Notes under the pieces: generated by a model
Seen by the model: only the letters and a program-made list of their open reading frames with translations
What the model was told of the DNA's origin: nothing
Database searches by the model: none
Shown here: positions 8,462 to 16,629 of the stretch, in pieces
Position numbering within the stretch: position 1 is the stretch's first letter
How the letters are laid out: the number at the start of each line of letters is the position of its first letter
Program-made: the position numbers and the translations under genes
Source: Periweissella cryptocerci
GTDB lineage: Bacteria > Bacillota > Bacilli > Lactobacillales > Lactobacillaceae
Direction: 5' to 3'
DNA length: 64,000 bases
Assembly: GCF_004358325.1 (NCBI RefSeq)
Contig: NZ_CP037940.1
Location: forward strand, 62,001-126,000

Positions 8462-10375
8462 CTACCCCTCCACTCGATGTCTTACTTTTGATTTAGCCAT
8501 CATAGCGCGCCATTCTGCGTGGCGGACGGTGGTAGTTTTATCTGGTGGATTACCTTGCGTATAGAACGCAAATTTATCGTAACTTTGCATTCCAGCCAGT
8601 TTGTCGTTGTACATAATTTCAGCTAGTGGAATAGCGACAACTTTTTCAATCACTGAATCCAGTGCCCTGGCACCACCTGTATCGGGATTAAATCCTAATG
8701 TAGCTAGATAATCAACAATTGGTAATAATGGTTCCTTTGCAATTATTTGGTCATAGTCGTCTCGAACGATGTGTTTTCCAGTGGCAAATTCAGGTACTAA
8801 TGCCGATATGCTTTCATTTGTATATAGCAATTCATAACCTTTATCTTTTGATTTAAAAGCTAAAGTACGCATTTTGTTTAGTACAATCGAACGAATTGCT
8901 GGCGTATCTAAAACGTTGTAAATTAATATGTGACCAATCCGTCCAATAAATTCAGCACGCATACCACCTTCAACTAATGAACGTTTATACGCGGCCATAA
9001 AATTGTCCGCATGCTGTTTATCTTCACGAAATTCCTTACTTTTAGCAAAACGATTGCGAATGTGGTCGGCACCTAAGTTCGATGTCATTATGACAATAAC
9101 GTCTTTGAAGTTAATCGTTCGCCCATAGTCATCACTTAATCGCCCATCATCAAGGACTTGTAACAGTAAATCGAATACTTCAACATTTGCTTTTTCCATT
9201 TCATCCAGTAATAGAATTGCATAGGGACGACGCTTAACTTTTTCAATAAGCAGATTTTTAAATCGGTCAACGTCTGACCTTTGCTTAAACTCGGACATAT
9301 CAAACCTAATCATAGCTTCCGCTGACCCAAATAATGCAGTTGCCAGTACCTTGGCAGTTTCAGTCTTCCCAACCCCTGTTGTTCCCCCTGAGAGAAATGA
9401 GAGTGGTTTACTAGTATCTGCTAACCCGGCATTTCGTACTTTTAGCGCTCCAACGATCTCACCCATTATTTCATCTTGGCCAAGAATATTTGCCGTCAAA
9501 ATCGAATACAAATTTTCAAGCTTTTCATCTGCCTGTTCCAAAAGCACCATCGCTGGAATGTTTAACTTGGATTCCAGAACTGTGGCTATACCTAATTCTG
9601 TAACCGTATTTTCACCGTTGATGGTTGCTCGCGCACTGGCATTATCAATTAACTCAATTGCTTTATCTGGTAAATATCTATCAGTAATGTATCTACTCGA
9701 TAATTCAACGGCTGCTTCAATTGCACCATTCGTAATGGTTAAGCCGTGTGTTTCTTCAAATAAGCCATGAATACCGCTAAGAATTTCCCTAGCTGCTTCT
9801 TTGGATGGTTCATTTACCGGAACAACATCAAACCGTCTCGCTAACGCTTCATCGGACTCAATGTAATCGTGATATTCAACAATAGTCGTAGCGCCAATCA
9901 CTTGTACATCGCCACGAGACAAGACGGGCTTTAAGATGTTCCCAGCGTCAACAGCAGATTTACTGTTTTCAGAACCAGTCCCAACGATTTGGTGAATTTC
10001 ATCAATGAATAAAATGTAATCCTCGTTTGCCACGACAAGTTCGTCAACAATCCCCTGTAATTTAGCCGCAAATGATATACCATCACCGGTTGGCATTAGT
10101 GAAGATATTTGCAGTGATAAGACAGTTTTATCCTTGAGTTTTGGATGAACATTCCCTCGAATGATTTCATGCACAAAACCTTCAACAATTGCCGTCTTTC
10201 CCACTCCGGCCTCACCAACTAAAATTGGATTGCTCTTAATTACTTGTAGTAGGCTAACCATTGCTTGTTTAATTTCTGTTTCACGACTAAAGACTTTGTA
10301 GCGCTGGATATTCTCTCGCACTTTATCATTCAGATTAGTTGTATACCTCGATAAAAAGCCATCTTCAAGCATCAT
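8462..10375 (-). CDS. Clp/Hsp100-type double AAA+ ATPase of the transfer operon
   Basis: 637 residues with two complete AAA+ modules. D1 has Walker A GEAGVGKT (about residue 57), Walker B LFIDEIH, sensor GATT and an ALARRF arginine finger. D2 has GTTGVGKT (about residue 332), LLLDEME and a TSNLG sensor. There is no ClpA/B N-terminal domain, no ClpB middle coiled coil, and I see no IGF/IGL ClpP-docking loop in D2, so it probably acts as a remodeller or unfoldase rather than with ClpP. Its start overlaps the stop of the previous gene (TAATG) and its stop is 1 nt before the coupling protein. Unfolding of the relaxase or driving of transfer is an inference from this context. Confidence 0.85.
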   Translation of the reverse strand: MMLEDGFLSRYTTNLNDKVRENIQRYKVFSRETEIKQAMVSLLQVIKSNPILVGEAGVGKTAIVEGFVHEIIRGNVHPKLKDKTVLSLQISSLMPTGDGISFAAKLQGIVDELVVANEDYILFIDEIHQIVGTGSENSKSAVDAGNILKPVLSRGDVQVIGATTIVEYHDYIESDEALARRFDVVPVNEPSKEAAREILSGIHGLFEETHGLTITNGAIEAAVELSSRYITDRYLPDKAIELIDNASARATINGENTVTELGIATVLESKLNIPAMVLLEQADEKLENLYSILTANILGQDEIMGEIVGALKVRNAGLADTSKPLSFLSGGTTGVGKTETAKVLATALFGSAEAMIRFDMSEFKQRSDVDRFKNLLIEKVKRRPYAILLLDEMEKANVEVFDLLLQVLDDGRLSDDYGRTINFKDVIVIMTSNLGADHIRNRFAKSKEFREDKQHADNFMAAYKRSLVEGGMRAEFIGRIGHILIYNVLDTPAIRSIVLNKMRTLAFKSKDKGYELLYTNESISALVPEFATGKHIVRDDYDQIIAKEPLLPIVDYLATLGFNPDTGGARALDSVIEKVVAIPLAEIMYNDKLAGMQSYDKFAFYTQGNPPDKTTTVRHAEWRAMMAKSKVRHRVEG

Positions 10376-10695
10376 TATTCACCTGCTAATCCAAATGCCT
10401 TTGTGCTGTCCGTAACGTCTGTCATTTCGACAAAATCAGTTTCAACATCTTCCCCAAATTCTGGGAGTGGCTTAGATAATTGGTCAATTAAAAAATCATC
10501 TGTAAAGTCATCCGCCGAGCTAGTAGAAATTGTTCGATACGCATCTTTTTTTAGTTCACGGTATTCATCATATTCTTCGTTAACTTTATCCATATCGTTG
10601 TTACGTTCTGCCACAGATTTTGAATACGTTTCTGAGGGATTAAATTGTGCTTTAGGGACACTTCGGTAATTTGTGTGTACGGTTTCTTGTTCCAT
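10375..10695 (-). CDS. small acidic hypothetical protein of transfer operon
   Basis: 106 residues, strongly acidic and without a membrane segment or recognisable domain. A Tyr/Glu/Asp-rich middle (EEYDEYRELKKDAYR) is likely helical. It is coupled by overlapping stop/start to the Clp-type ATPase, so it could be an adaptor or substrate-linked partner of that enzyme, but nothing in the sequence proves this. Confidence 0.65.
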   Translation of the reverse strand: MEQETVHTNYRSVPKAQFNPSETYSKSVAERNNDMDKVNEEYDEYRELKKDAYRTISTSSADDFTDDFLIDQLSKPLPEFGEDVETDFVEMTDVTDSTKAFGLAGE

Positions 10696-10706
10696 AGTTG
10701 CCTCGC

Positions 10707-10889
10707 TTATTTGTGTGAATAGTCTAGTGCTTGCATTCCTGCTAACAAAAAGAACATTACAGTGTCATTAATACTTCGTAACTGCATGAGTTCCGATTGT
10801 GTACTGTTATAATTTTTCATTTGGAGTTTAATATTACTTAAAAGCTTCGAATCAACATCCAAAATTAGTTGTTCAGTTTTTTCAGTCAT
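10707..10889 (-). CDS. small hypothetical protein of transfer operon
   Basis: 60 residues, largely helical with a C-terminal hydrophobic stretch (VMFFLLAGMQAL). Its ATG overlaps the stop of the preceding large gene by 4 nt (ATGA), the standard sign of translational coupling, which is the main reason to accept it as real. No family recognised. Confidence 0.6.
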   Translation of the reverse strand: MTEKTEQLILDVDSKLLSNIKLQMKNYNSTQSELMQLRSINDTVMFFLLAGMQALDYSHK

Positions 10890-13885
10890 TTTATACGTTT
10901 CCTTTTTATTTCATCTTCACGCTGTTGAATTGCCCAATGATTAATACGTTTCATTGGAATTTTAGTGGTCTTCATCGCCGTTCGTTGGACAACTTGACTG
11001 TTTACCCCCGCGTCCTTCAAAAACGCTAAAAACGCACCGCTGGACTCAAAATGATAACTTCGTTGGTCAATACCTAATGCACCTTGTTCATACGCGAATC
11101 GTAATTGTTTCATCTGATCCTGAGTGAATTCTAGTGCTGGCGCGAGTAACTCAGCGTCTTTGCTGGTTGTTTTTTCGGTGCTTTGCCTCGGATATTGCCC
11201 TGGTTGTTTCGTTTTTTTAGGAGTTAGCGATTTCTCTTTGGTTTGTTCCTTAGTCTTCGTCAGCTCATTTGCATCATTTACTTTTCCATCAACTGCTTTA
11301 TTAATTTGACGTGAAACCAAACCAACTTTCTCGATTAACTTCGCTTTATCATCCAATTTCTCACCGTTTTGAGTCCAGTTAGCAATATAACCAACTGCAT
11401 GTTCGTCGGTATCAATACCGAAATGCTTCGAAACCACATATGAAACCATTTCCGCCTGAAATTCTTTTTGTGGTGCGGTCAAACTTTGATCACCTGTTTT
11501 TACGTTGTGCATTTCTACGTGACCAATTTCATGCGCAAGCACTGAGAATTTATCAGTCAATGGAATGTCTGGCCGAATAGCAATTGAGCCGGCATTACCA
11601 TCCAATGATTGCTTGTAATACCCCTTAGCCCCGTGTAAATCAGTAATTGGTTGATTATCTATAACCGGAACGCCGTTTGTAACTGCATATGCCTTTAGCG
11701 CAGAATAAGCGTTTTGCAAGTCATCATCAGATACATGCTTCTTAAAGTTAATTGGCTTGTTTGGTAACAGTTTGGGCAGGTCTTCGTCCCTGGCATCCGT
11801 TTGTGATATATCAAAGACATTCACACTTTTGAACGTTTTCCGTTCAAAGGTTTTTAATTCACCGCTTTCAGCTTTTGCTTTTTGCGCTGGTGTAGCCTTT
11901 TTAACCGACACGACCTTGTCACCATCAACAATTAGCTTCGTAATGCTTGGTTGCCCAAGTATACGGATTGCTTTTTCACCTTTACGAATCTTTAATCCGG
12001 CGTCATTCAAACGTTTCATCGACGAAATATAAGTCGCACCATTATATTGAGCTTTTGCTAGCGCAAGATTTCGGGGACTGTAATCATATTGTGTCGCATA
12101 GAAATCGAGTAATTCTTTAATATCCTTGGGATTATTACTGAATTGTTCAACCCGTTTCATTGCATCATCAATAATTTCTTGACCGGTTTGCTTCTTCGTT
12201 TTAGTTGTAGTGTCTAATGTTGCTTCTTTTTCTGCTGGTTTTTTATTCACTTGTGCTTGAACAACTTCTTTGTTTTGGGTTGTTACCTGCGCACGTTCAC
12301 CGCTCTCTTGTAACTTAATCCAATCTTTTGTCGTTGTTTGTAACTCGATTGCATTATCCACGGCTTTTCGAGCAGCCCTTTCCCGTTGTGCCCAAGTTTC
12401 ATTTGTGTCATAGACACCAACCTTTTCAGCATTGTCATAGTCGTTATTTTGAACTAATAAAATATCAAATAGTCCTGACTTTAAACTTTCATCACTCGCA
12501 TCCCAAGTAGTAACAAATGAATCGGGCGTAATTTGCACACTTCCCTGATTGCTAATAGTACGACCCGCATTGGCACGATACAGCTCAAGGTAATCGTTCT
12601 CACTATCATTGTCGTCAACTTTTGCCTGTTCAATGGATTTTTCAGCAACATATTCACTCGTAGTCTCTGCTACAAGCGCCACCACAGCGACTTCCTTAAG
12701 TTTTACATCATCAAATGGGTTGTCATTTGCCTTTGATGCCTTTTTTTGTACCTTTTTGTATTCCTCTGCTTGCTCACGCTGCGCTTGATCTCGTGCCTCG
12801 CGTTCCGCTTGTAACTGTTCGACTACAAGTTCATTTTCTTCCAACGTTTCAATACGGTAAGACGTGGCTTTTGCTTTAAGAGCATCGTTCCAATCCTTCA
12901 TACCAATTGGTGGTACGTGGACTTCGAATTCAACTTCTGCTCCACTTTTATCTTTAAATTCAATTGCGTTAAATCGACTAGCAACTTCCCGTCCTTCCAA
13001 GTCGTTATCCATTGCGAACACGATTTTCGGTAACTTATCCATATCGCCATAATAGTGATCCATGTATGACAATATTTTCTTGTAGTGTGGCGTACCGGAG
13101 ATTGATAGTAAGTGCGCATTTTCTTGCTTAAGTTGATGTCCATTCATCATCGCATAGGCGTTTAGGTCATGTGGTGACTCGAATGCGTACAAGGTTCCTC
13201 GCCCAGTTCCATAGTGTAAGTTATACCCAGAATCACTATCTGAACTATATGCGATACGCTTTTCCGCACCACGTTTACCGAATTTTTCATAGTCAATAGT
13301 TGTGCCTTGTCGGTCAGCGCCTTTAATTTCGGCAGATATGGGATCTTGCCATAAAAAGAACGCTTCTGGATTCAGGACTTCGCCCGAATCTGTGTCCTTT
13401 CGTTTGAATCCTTGTTTAACTAGCCCCACCTTGATTAGTCCATCGGTAAATTTGGGGCTGTATCCACGTTCGTTAATCAGATAATCACGCACGTGGTCTG
13501 TATTATTATCAAATCTGTATTTAGCAATATTAAAATCTTCACGAGGTACATCAGCTTGCGCATTTCTCACGATTCCTTCAATATCAATATTCTTATCTTT
13601 CGCGTAATTCCCAAATTCCATCCGAATCCGCAATGCCTCTTTTTGGTCTACATTTTCATACATTTCGATGAACTTAACCAAATCACCATGTGTACCACGA
13701 GAATTCCAGTGATACCAATTGGTTTGTGTATTAATCACCACCGTGTGATGATCAAACCCTCCGTGTGGTAATACTTTGACGGCATTACGACCAAACTTTT
13801 CAAATGGGATACCACGTTGTTCCATGTAACTAACGATTGGTAACGATTTTAGATATTGTTTTTCTTCATCCGTCATTTTACCCAT
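10886..13885 (-). CDS. LtrC-like protein: Toprim/primase-like plus ArdC-type zincin
   Basis: 999 residues. The N-terminus resembles the DUF3991 primase-like module (NWYHWNSRGTHGDLVKF near residue 60), followed by a Toprim domain around residues 245-345 (FESPHDL; AMDNDLEGREV). A charged linker follows, then an ArdC-type N-domain (about 565-720) and a zincin active site AHEIGH near residue 783. Such fusions, for example LtrC of lactococcal conjugative elements, are known in Firmicute transfer regions and are linked to priming and protection of incoming single-stranded DNA. I prefer the ATG at 13885, well spaced from AGGTG, over the upstream GTG at 13894. It overlaps the preceding gene by 8 nt. 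Confidence 0.8.
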   Translation of the reverse strand: MGKMTDEEKQYLKSLPIVSYMEQRGIPFEKFGRNAVKVLPHGGFDHHTVVINTQTNWYHWNSRGTHGDLVKFIEMYENVDQKEALRIRMEFGNYAKDKNIDIEGIVRNAQADVPREDFNIAKYRFDNNTDHVRDYLINERGYSPKFTDGLIKVGLVKQGFKRKDTDSGEVLNPEAFFLWQDPISAEIKGADRQGTTIDYEKFGKRGAEKRIAYSSDSDSGYNLHYGTGRGTLYAFESPHDLNAYAMMNGHQLKQENAHLLSISGTPHYKKILSYMDHYYGDMDKLPKIVFAMDNDLEGREVASRFNAIEFKDKSGAEVEFEVHVPPIGMKDWNDALKAKATSYRIETLEENELVVEQLQAEREARDQAQREQAEEYKKVQKKASKANDNPFDDVKLKEVAVVALVAETTSEYVAEKSIEQAKVDDNDSENDYLELYRANAGRTISNQGSVQITPDSFVTTWDASDESLKSGLFDILLVQNNDYDNAEKVGVYDTNETWAQRERAARKAVDNAIELQTTTKDWIKLQESGERAQVTTQNKEVVQAQVNKKPAEKEATLDTTTKTKKQTGQEIIDDAMKRVEQFSNNPKDIKELLDFYATQYDYSPRNLALAKAQYNGATYISSMKRLNDAGLKIRKGEKAIRILGQPSITKLIVDGDKVVSVKKATPAQKAKAESGELKTFERKTFKSVNVFDISQTDARDEDLPKLLPNKPINFKKHVSDDDLQNAYSALKAYAVTNGVPVIDNQPITDLHGAKGYYKQSLDGNAGSIAIRPDIPLTDKFSVLAHEIGHVEMHNVKTGDQSLTAPQKEFQAEMVSYVVSKHFGIDTDEHAVGYIANWTQNGEKLDDKAKLIEKVGLVSRQINKAVDGKVNDANELTKTKEQTKEKSLTPKKTKQPGQYPRQSTEKTTSKDAELLAPALEFTQDQMKQLRFAYEQGALGIDQRSYHFESSGAFLAFLKDAGVNSQVVQRTAMKTTKIPMKRINHWAIQQREDEIKRKRIK

Positions 13886-14117
13886 GGTGTTCACCTACCG
13901 GGCTATGCTCTGCGTTGATTTTATCGGTTAACATTTGGAACGTTTCTGCTTGATCACTGGTTTCCAGGTATCTTGCTGTTAATTTTCCAATTTCAGCCCA
14001 GATTTCCAAATCAACTTCATTTTTTTCTTTTGCCGCTGCTTCTGCCTTAGCTTTTAACTCAGCTGCTTCTTGTGCTTTCTTTTCATTTCGTTTCAATAAA
14101 TTATCAATTTTGCCCAT
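13878..14117 (-). CDS. small coiled-coil protein, first gene of transfer operon
   Basis: 79 residues, Lys/Glu/Ala-rich and predicted to form a long helix or coiled coil (residues about 8-45). The ATG at 14117 follows AAAGGGAGT, a strong ribosome site; longer upstream readings lack one. It is the promoter-proximal gene of the leftward operon and overlaps the LtrC-like gene. No family or function recognised. Confidence 0.7.
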   Translation of the reverse strand: MGKIDNLLKRNEKKAQEAAELKAKAEAAAKEKNEVDLEIWAEIGKLTARYLETSDQAETFQMLTDKINAEHSPVGEHHG

Positions 14118-14162
14118 AGTATAAACACTCCCTTTAATTTTGTACGAGCATAAGATACCGCA

Positions 14163-14206
14163 AAAATAATTAATCACTAAATAAATGAAAAATTTTGGGA
14201 CAAAAA
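14163..14206 (-). promoter_or_regulatory. promoter of the main transfer operon with shared 21-bp box
   Basis: On the minus strand, TTTTCA (14186-14191) and TATTTT (14163-14168) are spaced 17 bp apart. The -35 hexamer lies inside a 21-bp box (14186-14206) identical to 2783-2803. Downstream both loci also share ATTAATT and a TGCnGTATCTT element. This looks like a common operator for the two transfer promoters. Confidence 0.55.
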
Positions 14207-14209
14207 CAC

Positions 14210-14465
14210 AAGTTCAAGAACAATGGAGGCATTGCGAGTTCCTCACAACACCTCCAATGGTTTTTCTTAACCTCAAGTTTGCTCACATAAATTTTTGTTT
14301 AGTCGATTACCGTACTAAAACATGGCAAGAAGTTCTAAGGTCGCAAAACCGGCGGCCTAAGAACTTACAAAAGTACAAGGGCCGTCAAAACTTTTCAAAA
14401 CGCTAGAAAACCACTAGCTGAAAACTTTTGATCTGACACTAAAGTGTCCCCTTGTACTTTTTCTA
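14210..14465. other. candidate oriT with IncQ-like nic motif and nested inverted repeats
   Basis: Non-coding region between divergent operons. It contains GTTCTAAGG/CCTAAGAAC (14332-14364), a perfect 13-bp inverted repeat AAAAGTACAAGGG (14369-14381) / CCCTTGTACTTTT (14449-14461), GCTAG/CTAGC, and GACACT-AA-AGTGTC. The latter runs into AAGTGTCCCCTT (14442-14453), which resembles the AAGTGCGCCCTT nic region of pIP501/RSF1010-type origins. Dense dyads at the start of a leading region favour oriT. The relaxase lies 2.2 kb away and has not been matched to this site. Confidence 0.45.
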
Positions 14466-14573
14466 TGCCATGTTGTATTTCGTCCATCAACACACAAAAA
14501 AATAAATTTATAGCGAGCAAGCTCGCGGTTAAGAAAAAGCCGCCCGTGGGTGTTCACACAAGGAGAAATAATT

Positions 14574-14795
14574 ATGTTGAATCAATTCAATATCATCACC
14601 GTCGTAAAAGTTATTACTTTTATTATTCTTGGAAGTGCCACAATCGTTGCACTTGCATTGACCTTAGCGTTAGCAAGCCTTATCGCATGTCTTGCAATGT
14701 TTGGCTTAATTTTCCTGACAGTATACGTCACCGAATCATTAGGTAACACCGAACGAGAATTGAATAGCTACCGTCAAAAGAAAGGACGTAAATAA
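14574..14795 (+). CDS. small two-helix membrane protein, leading region
   Basis: 73 residues with two hydrophobic segments (about 8-30 and 33-56) and a basic hydrophilic tail. The ATG at 14574 sits 7 nt after AAGGAGA; an in-frame GTG at 14550 lacks such a site. First gene of the rightward unit next to the oriT-like region and 1 nt before the RadC-like gene. Unknown function. Confidence 0.65.
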   Translation: MLNQFNIITVVKVITFIILGSATIVALALTLALASLIACLAMFGLIFLTVYVTESLGNTERELNSYRQKKGRK

Positions 14796-14796
14796 A

Positions 14797-15192
14797 ATGA
14801 CACAATCACTTGTAGGTTACCAAATCACATCTAGTAAACTGTTTGGCGCAGAGCTTATTGAAATGCACGCTAACAAACGTGTTGAAGAACTATGGTTGTA
14901 TACCTTAGATACAAAACACCGTGTTTTGAATGAATATCTAATTTCAAAAGGCACATTAAATAGCACCCCCATTAACATCAAGGAAATTACTTATCACGCA
15001 ATTATGGATAACGCTCAAAGCGTCATTATCACACACAACCATCCAAGCGGAGACCCAACACAAAGCTCTGCTGACCGACAAGGCTATCAAAAAGTAGGCG
15101 AAGCAATTCAAATGTTTAATATGTCCGTATTGGATAGTTTTGTAACAGGTAGCGACTCGTACACAAGTAGTCAAGAAGAATCAAGATTTTAA
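14797..15192 (+). CDS. RadC/JAB-domain (MPN) protein
   Basis: 131 residues, essentially one RadC-type JAB domain. The metal-binding motif HNHPSGDPTQSSAD (residues about 79-92) is complete, and the following region (VGEAIQMFNMSVLDSFVTG) matches the RadC C-terminal domain; the helix-hairpin-helix N-domain of chromosomal RadC is absent. Short RadC-like genes are common on mobile elements, often in leading regions with anti-restriction genes; the biochemical role is unresolved. Starts 1 nt after the small membrane protein, so the two are cotranscribed. Confidence 0.85.
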   Translation: MTQSLVGYQITSSKLFGAELIEMHANKRVEELWLYTLDTKHRVLNEYLISKGTLNSTPINIKEITYHAIMDNAQSVIITHNHPSGDPTQSSADRQGYQKVGEAIQMFNMSVLDSFVTGSDSYTSSQEESRF

Positions 15193-15246
15193 CCAAATCG
15201 CCACGGGTGCAAAGACGAAAAGCCCGTTAATTAAAAGGAGTTACAG

Positions 15247-15570
15247 ATGAAGCCAATTTCAAAAACGACTAAAACTGAATTGAATCGGTTTTTCTTTAAT
15301 TACATCTCACAATCTTCACGAGATGAAATCATAAAAATCCTTAAACAATGTAAACGTGATTTAACAATTCATAAATGTGCGGTAGATACGTATGCACATA
15401 TGGAGTTACGTAATACGTCGTTAACAGACAGCGTGATTCACCGCTTCCAACTGGAACCAATCGAAGATGAACCCCTCACATTCTCAGTTTTAATCGTTGC
15501 TTTTAAAACTGGTTTACGAAAATTCGCACGACTAAACGATATTGATTTATATTATTTTGAACGCAAATAA
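15247..15570 (+). CDS. hypothetical protein, leading region
   Basis: 107 residues, basic and mostly helical, with no membrane segment or known motif. A clear AAAGGAG site precedes the ATG. It ends in a strong terminator whose stem begins in the stop codon. Part of the rightward leading-region unit with the RadC-like gene. Confidence 0.65.
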   Translation: MKPISKTTKTELNRFFFNYISQSSRDEIIKILKQCKRDLTIHKCAVDTYAHMELRNTSLTDSVIHRFQLEPIEDEPLTFSVLIVAFKTGLRKFARLNDIDLYYFERK

Positions 15571-15614
15571 AAGTGGCAAAAACGCTTATATATCAACGTT
15601 TTTGCCACGTTTTT
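15569..15614 (+). terminator. Rho-independent terminator of the leading-region unit
   Basis: Stem AAAAGTGGCAAAAACG / CGTTTTTGCCACGTTTTT with a short loop and a T-rich end, starting at the stop codon of the 107-residue gene. Confidence 0.8.
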
Positions 15615-15739
15615 AATTGGTGTTACAGTATGTATTTAGTATAAAATATTTATGGTTGAGCTATGACGATAGCTTAATCACTAGTCTGTTTGGCGCTTGG
15701 CGGGCATTAAGCCCACCTGAATGGGAGGTACAAGTTATC

Positions 15740-15880
15740 ATGAGTATTATTTTAGGTATTCTGATTTTAGCTTTGCTATGGGTTTTGTACAAAGTTGCAA
15801 AAGGCTTCTACACAGAAGTTCATAACGACTTTAAATCCGCACAAAAAAAGCGCTTAGACCCCGCGAAGGATAAGCGCTAA
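15740..15880 (+). CDS. small single-pass membrane protein
   Basis: 46 residues: an N-terminal hydrophobic helix (IILGILILALLWVLY) and a charged tail ending KKRLDPAKDKR. The ATG at 15740 follows GGGAGGT at good spacing; the longer reading from 15617 has no ribosome site. The last 12 codons overlap an AGCGCT hairpin, and a related tail occurs at 41287. Function unknown. Confidence 0.55.
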   Translation: MSIILGILILALLWVLYKVAKGFYTEVHNDFKSAQKKRLDPAKDKR

Positions 15881-15891
15881 ACTCACTAATT

Positions 15892-15936
15892 GGAACTCTT
15901 GTTACTTTATTGTAGCAATAGCAAGGGTTCTTTTTA
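15892..15936 (+). terminator. Rho-independent terminator
   Basis: GGAACTCTTG / CAAGGGTTC stem with five T following, directly after the 46-residue gene. Confidence 0.75.
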
Positions 15937-15996
15937 TTTGCAAATAATCTACATAACTATTTTAGGACGGGACAAATACGATTGTGTAGCAGTCAA

Positions 15997-16443
15997 CTAT
16001 TCCTGACTAATACTTAATTCACCAGATATTGCTTGCGCATCCACTCGACGTGATACAACTTTTAACACTAGATATGCTACACCAAGCAATGATCCTTTTA
16101 AGATTAATCCAGTAATCAAGCCGTCAGTACGAGTAATCATACTGGCACCAAATCCCACAGCTACAATATCAAGTGTCAAAAGTAGCAATTTCTTAGCAAC
16201 TGAACGATCCCGGCCTACTTCTTGCATCATGATAAGCCATGCAAAAAGCATACTGGCGGATACAATAATTGAAGCAAGATACGTCATGCGTATAACTGAC
16301 GCGGTAACTTCTTGGACATGTCCAACCGCACCATATACCATCACAACACTGATAAATGCTGGGACCAGATACATCACCGTTGCCAACTGAGTCATATATG
16401 CTGCTACGGTTAACGTGTTCTTTAATACTGTGTTTTTCTTCAT
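15997..16443 (-). CDS. four-helix membrane protein of unknown function
   Basis: 148 residues with four hydrophobic segments (about 10-40, 50-72, 82-102 and 110-128) and short charged ends. The ATG at 16443 follows AAAGAAGGAA. It sits alone between the relaxase operon and the convergent leading-region unit. No conserved motif recognised; entry exclusion or another surface function is possible but unsupported. Confidence 0.6.
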   Translation of the reverse strand: MKKNTVLKNTLTVAAYMTQLATVMYLVPAFISVVMVYGAVGHVQEVTASVIRMTYLASIIVSASMLFAWLIMMQEVGRDRSVAKKLLLLTLDIVAVGFGASMITRTDGLITGLILKGSLLGVAYLVLKVVSRRVDAQAISGELSISQE

Positions 16444-16629
16444 TTGAATTCCTTCTTTCTTTACTATGCAACAACAATTTTTACAAAAACTACTTGAATA
16501 AGTTGATTATTAATCCCGATTAACAGTTATATATTCCTTGGACTTGTTTTTTGAGCAAATTATACAGGTCTACTACCTACCAATCACAGCCTACATTACA
16601 AACGAGGGATTCTTTTTTCAATTAATGTA

